From Pycnococcus provasolii (Eukaryota > Chlorophyta > Pseudoscourfieldiophyceae > Pseudoscourfieldiales): a stretch of DNA of 64,000 bases. Below are positions 29,765-38,027 of this stretch, in pieces; the stretch's first letter is position 1; every line of letters begins with the position of its first letter. The notes below the pieces were generated by a model. The model was not told the DNA's origin and made no database searches. It was given only the letters and a program-made list of their open reading frames with translations. A program made the position numbers and the translations under genes. The stretch spans positions 62,001-126,000 of the forward strand of contig CP150582.1 of the NCBI GenBank assembly GCA_049487715.1, given 5' to 3'.

Positions 29765-31120
29765 ATGCGCCGTCTCCATCAAGTGCTACCGACCAGCATG
29801 GTCAAGACATCGAAACCCCTAAAACTTGGTGGCACTCCCCCTGTCCACCTCAGCACTTCCTTTTTGTCCCTTTTTTCGCTTTTTGGGTTGCCATCATCGC
29901 ACCGCACCGCACGATTTCACTTCATGGTGCCGTTTTCTTACACGTCGTCACTTCGTCGTTCTCATTCTGGATTCACTCTTAGGAGTTTCGTCGTCGTCGG
30001 CGTCTTGGTTAGTAATTTCTCAATGTGTGTGTGTGTTCAAGGTGCTCGTGAGTCTGGTTGGGTAAAGTCTGGTTCGGAGGAGTATGCAGGCCAATCCATG
30101 CTGAGCCTGTTGCGCAGGGGGATCCCTCGCACCTCTCCTCAAACACAACATGATGAGGCTCAAGCACATATGCAGCAAGCTCGGGCCATCGTCATGCCTG
30201 GTGAAGGATGGACGTACGCCTACGAACCGATCATGCTGCCCCTGCCCGCTGAACAGGACAACAGCGTCAACGTCTCAAACGCACACGGAATCGAAGTCTT
30301 CCCAAACGGAAACATCGTTGTCACGTACCAGGACGGATCGGACGAAAGCAAGTGCCTGCTCAAGTGGGAACGCGGGGCGTACCACCGTCCCGCGAAGCTC
30401 ATCGGACCAGGAGCGCAGCTGTGCAAGGGTGTGCCGCACGGACTGCGTGCTGCTCAGGAGGACGGAGGCCTTTACCTCTACCACGCCAACAACCAGCAAA
30501 GTTTGCACAAGACGCTTTCGGACGGAACGGTCGTCTGGCAGGACCTCGGACCTCCAGCGGGAGCGAGCGTGCCCTTCATGCCAACGTGGCACGACGCGCA
30601 GCCGGGCTCGCCGTACGTCTACCTCGCTGACGGCTACGGATCAAGCCGCATTTACGTCTACACGAGGGAAGGAAGGTACACTGGGCAATTCTTTGGCGGC
30701 GCGGGTACCGACCACGGGAAGTTCAGCACGTGCCACGCAATCACGTGGGACTGGAGGTCGAGCGAGTTTGTCGTGAGCGATCGCGAGAACCACCGCCTGG
30801 AGTGGTTTGCCGTGAATGCGAGCGACCCGTCGGTGTTCGAGTACAAGCGTACGCTCAGTGCCGAGTCAATTGGGATTCAGCGACCGTGCAACGTGCGCGT
30901 GCGTTCTCCCGACGGCGTCGCGATCGTCCCAGCTCTCGAGGGCAACGTCGCGATCGTCGACAGGAGCAATCGCGTTTTGAGCTTGGTGAATGTCAGCGGG
31001 AGCGACATCGGGCCGAGCGGATGGCTGCACCCTCACGACGCCTTTCTGCTTCCCAACGACGACTTCGTGCTCGTGACGTGGCTGCCCGGCCGCATCGGGT
31101 ACTTCCGGCGCATGCGCTGA
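29765..31120 (+). CDS. NHL-type beta-propeller protein with N-terminal signal/anchor
   Basis: The 451-residue frame starts at the ATG at 29765; later in-frame ATGs (e.g. 29924) are also possible. A hydrophobic stretch lies at about residues 73-92 (SFVVVGVLVSNFSMCVCVQG), suggesting a signal peptide or anchor, so a start nearer to it is plausible. From about 160 to the end comes a propeller with NHL/SMP-30-like blades: HGIEVFPNGNIVVTYQDG, YVYLADGYGSSRIYVYTREG, FGGAGTDHGKFSTCHAITWD, FVVSDRENHRLEWF and WLHPHDAFLLPNDDFVLV. The DGYGSSRIYV...CHA...VSDRENHRLEWF arrangement recalls peptidylglycine alpha-amidating lyase-like and bacterial NHL proteins. The substrate is unknown. It is predicted to act in the secretory pathway or outside the cell. 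Confidence 0.75.
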   Translation: MRRLHQVLPTSMVKTSKPLKLGGTPPVHLSTSFLSLFSLFGLPSSHRTARFHFMVPFSYTSSLRRSHSGFTLRSFVVVGVLVSNFSMCVCVQGARESGWVKSGSEEYAGQSMLSLLRRGIPRTSPQTQHDEAQAHMQQARAIVMPGEGWTYAYEPIMLPLPAEQDNSVNVSNAHGIEVFPNGNIVVTYQDGSDESKCLLKWERGAYHRPAKLIGPGAQLCKGVPHGLRAAQEDGGLYLYHANNQQSLHKTLSDGTVVWQDLGPPAGASVPFMPTWHDAQPGSPYVYLADGYGSSRIYVYTREGRYTGQFFGGAGTDHGKFSTCHAITWDWRSSEFVVSDRENHRLEWFAVNASDPSVFEYKRTLSAESIGIQRPCNVRVRSPDGVAIVPALEGNVAIVDRSNRVLSLVNVSGSDIGPSGWLHPHDAFLLPNDDFVLVTWLPGRIGYFRRMR

Positions 31121-31399
31121 TGAGCTGCCTTTGTGAAAGCACCTTGTTCAACTTCTGGATCTGTGTCGTAGTCCTCCGGCGGCCGCGTACAAATTCTGCT
31201 AGATGGATTCCGGACCGGGATCCCAAAATCAGCCCCGGATTTGAATTTCCCAAACCCCTACGATAGAGTTACCACTCGTCCTATGCTCACCGATTCCCAG
31301 AGTTTTCCTAGGGGATAAGTAGGTTTTGCGATCCCGTGCCTGCTTCCTTCAGCGCAGTTTCAGAGTTTCAGCAAGGTTTCATTCACAACTTCATTGATC

Positions 31400-32197
31400 A
31401 TGGCGAACTGCTGTCTCGTCGTCACGTTCTCGATCTGGCACATCATTGGCATACTCGCCGTCATCGTCGCGAATGCGACGTCGTTCTGGATGAGCCCCGA
31501 CGCGACGGGAGGACTCTTCTTCTTCAGCCCGACGCGCGCAATCAGCCACGCGGGGCTGTGGCAGACGTGCGTCAAGGAGCCGCCGCAGATCGTCGGTGGT
31601 GCGACGAACGCCACGAACGGCTTGCCAGCGGGAACGGGAAGCGCGCTCCAAGACGCCGAGCAGGGCGCGACGGCGGTCTACGAGACCATCAAGGATGCAC
31701 TGCCGTGGGCAAACTCCACTGGATGCTCGCTTGACGTGAAGACGTTCTACAGCAACCTCGAGTACCAAACCTCGACGACCGATCCATCGACAGAAACAAC
31801 GGTGAGCATGTGGGAAATCGTCATCGCAGAGCGCGCACTAACACTCGCCGTCATTGCGCTCTCGCTCGTGTTGATCGTCGTCGTTGCCAGCCACTCGCGC
31901 GAGCGCGCCTGCAGCAAGACGTTCGCGCACGTCCTCGCATTCACGCAATTTGCGACGTCCGTCACGGCGTGTGTGCTATGGATCGTGCTGCTTGTGCGCA
32001 TCAGCAAGTACGATCCGACGGCGAACAGCGACGTGAGCACCGAATGGGCGCAGGCTCGCGAGTACCTTTCAAATCTTGACAGCAATGTTGAGAAGGGGTG
32101 GGAGAACCTCAACAACTACTGGGGATGGTCGTACTGGCTATTTGTCGGCAGCGCAGGATGGTTGTTCGTGGGAAACTTTCTCATCTGCTGCATGTGA
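31400..32197 (+). CDS. Four-helix (tetraspan-like) membrane protein
   Basis: The ATG at 31400 gives 265 residues. Hydrophobic helices lie at about residues 5-27, 145-168, 180-203 and 242-263. The large loop between helices 1 and 2 has two Cys and N-glycosylation-like sites. A second loop (about 205-240) carries WAQAREYL and ENLNNYWGWSYW. This topology recalls tetraspanin/claudin-like proteins, but the CCG signature is absent and I recognise no family. It probably sits in the plasma membrane or endomembranes. Confidence 0.65.
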   Translation: MANCCLVVTFSIWHIIGILAVIVANATSFWMSPDATGGLFFFSPTRAISHAGLWQTCVKEPPQIVGGATNATNGLPAGTGSALQDAEQGATAVYETIKDALPWANSTGCSLDVKTFYSNLEYQTSTTDPSTETTVSMWEIVIAERALTLAVIALSLVLIVVVASHSRERACSKTFAHVLAFTQFATSVTACVLWIVLLVRISKYDPTANSDVSTEWAQAREYLSNLDSNVEKGWENLNNYWGWSYWLFVGSAGWLFVGNFLICCM

Positions 32198-32475
32198 ACA
32201 GTCAATGATTGAGCTACTTGGGTTTGACGTGAGGGCATTTTAAGGAAGTTCGGAATTTTAAATGTTTACTCTTCTTCTTCTGATACAGCAACAGTCGTCG
32301 TCCTCCTTTCTTCATTCTTAGTCTTTGCTACTATTTATTTCTATTGTTGTTGTTGCTCCTGCTCCTCCTCCTTTCATCCCTCCTCCTCCTCCCAGGCGGC
32401 TAGCTTCTTGGTTGCTTTGCTGTTGTTGCTGCTACCCTGCAACTGAGTGAGTGCATACGATTATTAGCTAGCGCA
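32198..32475. other. Convergent 3' regions
   Basis: This is the short gap between the tetraspan-like gene and the THAP-like gene. It is T/C-rich with TTCTTCTTC and CTCCTCCTC runs. No gene is seen. Confidence 0.4.
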
Positions 32476-33580
32476 CTACTTTGGCGTCTCCGACTCGATC
32501 GCAGGGGCACCAGCAGTCGTCATTGTGACGTCCTTCGCTGCAATCGCGGCGGCGGCGGCATGTTTCTGCGCCGCCTCCCATGCAGCAGTTGCATCCTCAA
32601 ATTCCTCGATCGCCACGCGCATCAGCGCAATCTCGGCGAGCACGAGTTTGGCATCCTCACTGCTGAGATGTTTGTTTTGGCAAGCGTGTTCGTGTTCGTG
32701 CCCCGCCTCTGCAACGATCTTGAGCTGCTCTTCTGCATGAGCAAAGGCGCGTTCGAGCGGCTTGGGGCGCTTCGCAGGCTCCTCTGCGTCCGTGCACGTG
32801 TTGTCCAGGCGACGCTTCATGCCGTGCGGTTCTTCACCGTCAACACGCCAAGCGTCACCATCCCAGGTCGCTTGCATTCCGTGCGGCGGCGGGTGGTGCT
32901 TGTGCGTGTCAGGAACGGCATCATGGGTGAGATGCCATCCCTCCTCCTTCTTCTCCGCGGCGTCGGTGAACTCTGCGGCGGTTTTGAAGTGCCAGTACTT
33001 CGGTGCAAAGTGGTGAGCAGCGAAGCGCGGACGCGACGACATCGGACGTTCGAGCCATGATTGGATCTTCTCATCCTCCGCCGATGGCACCAAAGCCTTG
33101 ATCCATGCCTCTGCGCGGGCTTTATCTCCAGGCAGGTAGTGCATATCACGATCGCGAGCACCAAGCTGCTCGATGTGCATCTGGCACCATGCGAGCTCAC
33201 TACGTTATTATTATTGTTTCATCATGATTCATGAATGAATTTTTATTATAAATGAGTGTGTTGTTAGAGATGAAATGAACGTTAGTAGTGCACATGTATG
33301 TGATTATTTGTTTATACATGTGTGCCACAAGTCCACAAGTCCTTGTGTAATGGATGTATCATATGTTGTACTTTTATTTTTCATCTACCATAAGTCAAAA
33401 CAATTCTTATAAGTCATAATCATTTACCACAACAAGTCCACAAGTCTCAAACGAACGGTTGGTTCGAGTTATCAAAAAAATGATAAAAAAGAAGAAGAAA
33501 AAACAAAAAACATACCACGCGCAGTTGTGATGAGGATGGTGCTGCGCCTCTTCTTTAGCGTCGGATGGCTGCTGGCTCAT
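32476..33580 (-). CDS. THAP-like zinc-finger protein, two exons
   Basis: Exon 1 is 33516-33580 (ATG at 33580) and exon 2 is 32476-33199, around an AT-rich 316-nt intron (33200-33515) with GTATGT and a GTAG end. Joining restores a Cys codon and an open frame of 262 residues; without the splice the first Cys pair is lost. The N-terminal part then reads as a THAP-type domain: C-x4-C (about 22-27), a following aromatic/Pro segment MHYLPG, an AWIKAL helix, PRFAAHHFAPKYW where the canonical C-x2-H-F is expected, and a HDAVP motif (AVP box). The Cys of C-x2-H is Ala here, so zinc binding may be altered. The rest is acidic/Lys-rich with a helical Ala-rich tail. THAP domains bind DNA and are also found in P-element transposases. 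The fold call is inference from motif spacing. Confidence 0.5.
33200..33515 (-). other. 316-nt intron of the THAP-like gene
   Basis: On the minus strand the intron begins GTATGTTTTTTG and ends AACGTAG. It is AT-rich, unlike the flanking exons. The reading frame is continuous only after its removal. Confidence 0.55.
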
Positions 33581-33921
33581 TTTTCTTCTTAGGACGGAAA
33601 ATGCTAGTTGCAGTGAGTGGTACCAACCTATATGTATGCCTGTGTTGCGTGTGTGTTGCGCGCGTTTTGAGGAGGAATGAAGTAAGAGTGACGCTGAAAA
33701 ATGGAGGGGGAGAGTGGTCTGTCTGCTTTGTGAAAACAAAACTCTAAAAAAAAAGCCTGCTTTGTGACTTTGTGACAAAGAAGGCTCTTTTCAAAATCGG
33801 CCGGAGGGGCAATTTTTCGATTTGGGAACCCCGAATAAATAGGGGTTCTAATTCGGGTTTTTGGGCGCCCCCTCTCGCAGGTCCCTCTCCGCCATTCTTC
33901 TTCCCAGCCTCTCTGAGAGAG
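33581..33921. other. Divergent promoter between THAP-like and V-ATPase e genes
   Basis: The spacer is short. At 33834-33862 it carries AATAGGGGTTCTAATTCGGGTTT-like sequence. No gene is seen. Confidence 0.4.
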
Positions 33922-34344
33922 ATGTCTGCTCAGGCGGGTGTCACTCTCGGCACCTTCTTGTTCGCGCTCGTCTACGTCATCATATACGCGTCCATAAGGT
34001 ACAAGTACTCGAGAAGACAACGCACACACGGTAATAGTAGTAATAGTGGCTCAAGCAATGCCACCGGTGGTGATAGTGGTGGTCAACTGCCGTCATCCTA
34101 CCTCCTGCCGTTCTCCTCCGAACCGGGGCACCCACAAAGAGGAGATGCCATGGCGCAACGCGCACGCGCAGTCGCTCGCACCGCACAGTGGACGTCCGCG
34201 GAAGAGGCGCTCGTGCACGTACTCACTGCGACGGCAGTCGTGTGCTGCTGGCTCGCATGGGTCATCGTCTACATCGCGCAGAGCCACCCACTCGTCAATC
34301 CCGTGTTGAGTGAAGGACAATACAACGTCTACCGCTTCTCATGA
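33922..34344 (+). CDS. VHA-e: V-ATPase subunit e (VHA-e) with inserted loop
   Basis: Subunit e is a small two-helix protein of the proton-translocating Vo sector. The ATG at 33922 starts a helix [18 protein letters not shown]. The second helix segment, ITATVCCWMMWAIVYIAQ in plants, appears here as [20 protein letters not shown], and the end [12 protein letters not shown] matches the conserved PLIVPILSEGE. The usual length is about 70 residues; this frame has 140 because of a Ser/Asn/Gly-rich loop of about 60 residues between the helices. Part of it could be an in-frame 141-nt intron from GTAATAG at 34031 to an AG at 34170-34171. Both versions keep the frame, so the DNA alone cannot decide. 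Confidence 0.85.
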   Translation: MSAQAGVTLGTFLFALVYVIIYASIRYKYSRRQRTHGNSSNSGSSNATGGDSGGQLPSSYLLPFSSEPGHPQRGDAMAQRARAVARTAQWTSAEEALVHVLTATAVVCCWLAWVIVYIAQSHPLVNPVLSEGQYNVYRFS

Positions 34345-34524
34345 GCCTTCATGAAATGACGCACGCGCGCGCGCGTGTAGCGTGCGTTATGAGCGATGAC
34401 AAAGCTGTAAAAAAAAAACATTTTGACGATTCCACACATCACGCAAACCAGCACAGCCCGGGATTCGTTGTCAACAAATATTCTTACAGTAGTGGTACCT
34501 TCTAGAAAAAAAACAAAGCTGTGG

Positions 34525-36069
34525 TTAGTTCGCATTCGCCTCCTCGTCGTCACGTACACAAACCTGCAACGTATAGTCCCAGTGCATATGTTTTATGCAC
34601 TTCGGGTGCTGGTTGGCCCAGAAATTTACCGCGATCGTTAGCCCAGTTGTCGTGACGCTGTGGAAGAAGTATGCAGGCAAAAACAACGCTTCGCCAGCGG
34701 CGACGTCGCACAAACCGTGGTTCGCACGATTGTACCACATTGTCGCGTTCTCATCTTTGCCAGAGAGAGCAAGATCGGCATACGACGCGAAATTGCCAAT
34801 GGGCCGACGTTGGCGCTCGAAATTCGTCTGCGGTTTGCCATGATCCTCTACCGTACCAACGACGCCGTCTTGATGAAGGAAGAAGGCGTCATTCGGGCTG
34901 TGGATGCGAAAGCTCTTGTGCCCACTCAGCACGACGTACAGGTTGTGAAATGCGTCGAAATGCGTTCCCGATATGCTCGGCACGCGAGGATTTCCCATCC
35001 ACAGCGTGCACGCAAATTCTTCGCGCGATATGCTTCCGTCGCCACTCACCTCGCACCCTTCGTCAATCTTCTGCAGTGCCTCCTGCATGAATGGTGGAAA
35101 GTCAAAGTCGTCCTTCAACGCACTCAGCGGCGGATGCTGATACCAAGCACCTGTGAGACTCGCCTGTTTGCCTTGAATACCCAGATAGAGTGATCCACCT
35201 GTTGAATTCGACGGATCCAAGTCACGCACAAAGTCACCAAAACTCTGGGGAAAGAAGCGCTTGCGTTCAGCTCTTGACAACGACCACGTCTCCCCTCCGA
35301 ACGGCGCGCGCTTCGACATCACCACGGCATCTGCGCCGACGGTCTGTTCCAGATATGCGAGGTCTGGCTGGCGCGCGTCGTCTGCTTTCATCCACTTGCG
35401 CCACCTGAACCCGTTGCTGGCATCGAAGAGCGCGTCGCCAAGCTGCAGAATCACAGGCTCGCGTCTTTCGACGTGCTGCTCGAACGTGCGACGCACGTCA
35501 GCTTGCATGCCACCTCTGGCGTCCAGGCGCGTGCACTTGAAGTCGCGAGGAAGGTGGAAGAACTCGTAGGCATCCCCCTTCAGTCTAGTCGTCGTTGACG
35601 ACCGCTCGTCTTGCTTATCGACCCACTGCTGCTGCGCCGCACCATCGACCTTTTGTCGCTCAACACCTTGTCGTTTTTCTGTAACCTTTTGGGATGACGG
35701 TACATCCACCCGCTCCTCTTGTTGTGCGCCCGCTGCATTGCTTGCTCCTTTTAACATGGTGTCTTCTGCTCTGAGCGTCATCATCCACGGCAGGCTGTCT
35801 TCGCCGTCACCAAGGTTATCGTGATGATGGCTACGGTGCGTCACGCTGCGCGCATATTGCAGTGACGTCCATAGGAAGAGGATGACCAGCAGGAGGACCA
35901 GGAGCATGGTAAGAACGAACACGATGGGACGCCAACGGATCGGGATGCCACCACCACCACCACCACCACCACCACCACCACCACCACGCCTACCATGAGC
36001 ATGGTGCGACGGGAGCAGGCTGCGTCGCAGGTGGCGGGAGGAAGGCAAACAAACCTTGGGAGCAGGCAT
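34525..36069 (-). CDS. Membrane-anchored JmjC/cupin-8 dioxygenase-like protein
   Basis: The 514-residue protein starts at the ATG at 36069. A basic/Gly-rich N-terminus with a CCA-coded Gly run precedes one hydrophobic segment (about 48-70), giving a type II membrane topology. The conserved 2-oxoglutarate oxygenase core has the iron-binding H-x-D in SGTHFDAFHNLYVVLSGHKS (about 366-385), with the Lys that binds 2-oxoglutarate in the HKSFRIHSP strand. The second His is in LFLPAYFFHSVTT (about 465-475). It is thus likely an active Fe(II)/2OG hydroxylase of the JMJD/FIH-like cupin_8 group, facing the lumen. Just before the H-x-D is an EF-hand-like loop, EVSGDGSISREEF, with an imperfect first ligand. 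The substrate is unknown. Confidence 0.75.
   Translation of the reverse strand: MPAPKVCLPSSRHLRRSLLPSHHAHGRRGGGGGGGGGGGGGIPIRWRPIVFVLTMLLVLLLVILFLWTSLQYARSVTHRSHHHDNLGDGEDSLPWMMTLRAEDTMLKGASNAAGAQQEERVDVPSSQKVTEKRQGVERQKVDGAAQQQWVDKQDERSSTTTRLKGDAYEFFHLPRDFKCTRLDARGGMQADVRRTFEQHVERREPVILQLGDALFDASNGFRWRKWMKADDARQPDLAYLEQTVGADAVVMSKRAPFGGETWSLSRAERKRFFPQSFGDFVRDLDPSNSTGGSLYLGIQGKQASLTGAWYQHPPLSALKDDFDFPPFMQEALQKIDEGCEVSGDGSISREEFACTLWMGNPRVPSISGTHFDAFHNLYVVLSGHKSFRIHSPNDAFFLHQDGVVGTVEDHGKPQTNFERQRRPIGNFASYADLALSGKDENATMWYNRANHGLCDVAAGEALFLPAYFFHSVTTTGLTIAVNFWANQHPKCIKHMHWDYTLQVCVRDDEEANAN
35945..35988. repeat. CCA microsatellite coding poly-Gly
   Basis: About fourteen CCA units read as Gly codons on the minus strand, in the cytosolic N-terminus of the JmjC-like protein before its membrane helix. 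Confidence 0.9.
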
Positions 36070-37094
36070 ACTTATTCACCACACGGACATGACACGTCGC
36101 AATCCCAAAAGTCAGGCGTCAGAAGAAGGAGGGTTGGCAGAAGTTTCATAAGAAGAGCCCCCAGGGGGCGCCAACTTTGGACTTTCTGAGCGCCAACTTT
36201 TTTTCTCTAACAGATAGGTCGGGCTCGACCATCTTGGTCGGGAGCTGCTACGCGCTCCCTCTTATTATTCTCGTTCCCCTGCGCGTCACTGCGCATCTAT
36301 GGCGTCGACTCGTCGCACCAGTTAATATATCTGCAGCTCATGGTGCTCTCCGAGACGCAATGCTTGCCGAGATTTCCAGATTTGCGGCCGAAATCGGTGA
36401 GATTTTTCTTTTCGATTCTTGCACCGCCGCGTCGCAGCGCTCGTCGATCGGGACCTCGCACGTATCTTACGTCCGTTGAACGCCCCCTTGAACCATTTGA
36501 CAAGGTCCGGGGACTCCACCGCATCTCGTCGACCAACTTTAGCGCTGCGTCGTAATCAGATTTTAGCGTTGCATCGTCGTATGTTCATAGTCCACCCCGT
36601 CAAGTGCTTCAAGCAACTTCTCGATGAACTTGATACGAAGAGCTTTCGCAGCGTCCTGGCCAACGATGTTTTTGGTGAGCAGGCCACAACTCTTAGTGAC
36701 GGCGTAGCGCAACGCTTTGAGTGCGCAGAAAAACAGAAAGATATTTTTGCTGCCTTGTGGTCGTTCGCGGCCACAAGGTCGTTCGTGAGAATGGCAGGAC
36801 GGCTATTTGTATATTCATTGACGAATGAAACAAAGCGTACGTTCAATTCAACTCACACTCTCTCCACGCGCGTGTTGTGAACGCTCCGCGAGAAGAGCAC
36901 ATGCACCTTTGTTTGTGTCCTTAGCGAAGTCGTTCAGGTAGCCGAGCGCCTCGCCGCCTCTGAGGGGCCCGTCTTCCCCGGCTGCCCGGGGCCCGGGCCC
37001 GTTTTCTTCTCACGGGCCCAGAAAAACAGACCACGGATCCGCATCCAACGAGGTATCCCCATTCTACTGGTGGCACGTGGGCCCCCGCCCCAAT
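36070..37094. other. Intergenic region with decayed coding fragment
   Basis: The divergent space is about 1 kb. It holds a palindrome-like GACCATCTTGGTC word at 36227-36239, resembling a palindrome in the MITE, and a GGGCCCGGGCCC-rich stretch at about 36985-37020. Weak coding character on the minus strand is annotated separately. Confidence 0.4.
36563..36802 (-). pseudogene. Possible decayed coding fragment
   Basis: A 79-codon minus-strand stretch without ATG reads like protein (IFLFFCALKALRYAVTKSCG, then KNIVGQDAAKALRIKFIEKL) and ends at TAA. A stop bounds it upstream. Weak coding-like frames continue at 36300-36540. It could be a decayed mobile-element or gene remnant, or a last exon whose upstream exon I cannot find. 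Confidence 0.25.
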
Positions 37095-37943
37095 ATGGAT
37101 ATCTCTCCTCCTCGCGTGACTATCAACCTCTCATTTTCCACAACAAATCCGACGCCGACGCCGATTCGGATGTTGGCGCAGCACGCTCGCACTCGCACGT
37201 GCGGTGGTGGTATCGGTGTCGGTGGCGCTCCTCCTCGAAAGCTTTCTCGAAATCACGCTCGTCTACTATCCGCCCCCCCTTCTCTTAAAGGGCTAGGAGG
37301 AGGAGTTGCGGACTTGCGAACTGCTCATCAGAATGGTTCTGCTGGTGGTGGTGTTGTGCGCGCGATGTCTGCCTATGACGTGTCGGCAGACGCCTTGCCA
37401 CCCCCGCCCGACGTCGGCATACTCCCTGTGATTTCTGATCCAGCCGTCGTCGCGCAGACGTTCGATGCGCGTGTCGACGTCGGTGCGCTGATCGGATTCA
37501 CGACAGTCGCGGCAATGACGCTACTCGTGCAAGTGAAAGCAAACAGAGCAAACTCATTCCGCGACGAGGCGGCAAGACAGCGCGAACAGCTCAGGGAAAT
37601 GAAAGTGCGGCGGATGAACACGAGCCTCGACGAAGACGACTACGAAGCACTCGAGCGCTCCGTCCAGGACCTCGAGCGACGAGAGGAGGAGGCGCTCGTG
37701 CTCTTCAGTCTGGGTGAGACCAAGGTGCGCATACGAACGCCAGGAGCGAACGGCCTGCCGAGAGACAGGGACGCAGGCAGTAGTGGCGCGAAGAATACGG
37801 ACAGCGAGCCGGAGGATGCTTTCGAGACTCCTCAGTGGCGTGTGAATTTGCTCATCATAACGAGCAGCTTGCTGTTTGTGGTGCTGACGTTCATGTTTGC
37901 GATTCTCGTCACCGTTGACCCCGTTAGTAATACAATCAGCTAA
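37095..37943 (+). CDS. Probable plastid two-helix membrane protein, unknown
   Basis: The ATG at 37095 gives 282 residues. The first about 95 residues are Ser/Thr/Arg/Pro/Gly-rich, as in a transit peptide. A hydrophobic helix at about 131-150 (ALIGFTTVAAMTLLVQV) is followed by a long charged helix (RDEAARQREQLREMKVRRM, then DDYEALERSVQDLERREEEA), which is probably coiled coil. A second helix lies near the C-terminus (about 255-276, LLIITSSLLFVVLTFMFAIL). The layout resembles conserved thylakoid or envelope proteins of unknown function. I do not recognise the family. Confidence 0.7.
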   Translation: MDISPPRVTINLSFSTTNPTPTPIRMLAQHARTRTCGGGIGVGGAPPRKLSRNHARLLSAPPSLKGLGGGVADLRTAHQNGSAGGGVVRAMSAYDVSADALPPPPDVGILPVISDPAVVAQTFDARVDVGALIGFTTVAAMTLLVQVKANRANSFRDEAARQREQLREMKVRRMNTSLDEDDYEALERSVQDLERREEEALVLFSLGETKVRIRTPGANGLPRDRDAGSSGAKNTDSEPEDAFETPQWRVNLLIITSSLLFVVLTFMFAILVTVDPVSNTIS

Positions 37944-38027
37944 ATAATTTTTTTTTCGCATACTCAACCTAAATCAAAGCGACCTAATAACGAGAATGAG
38001 AACGATCGTAGTAAATGTTTACATTTA

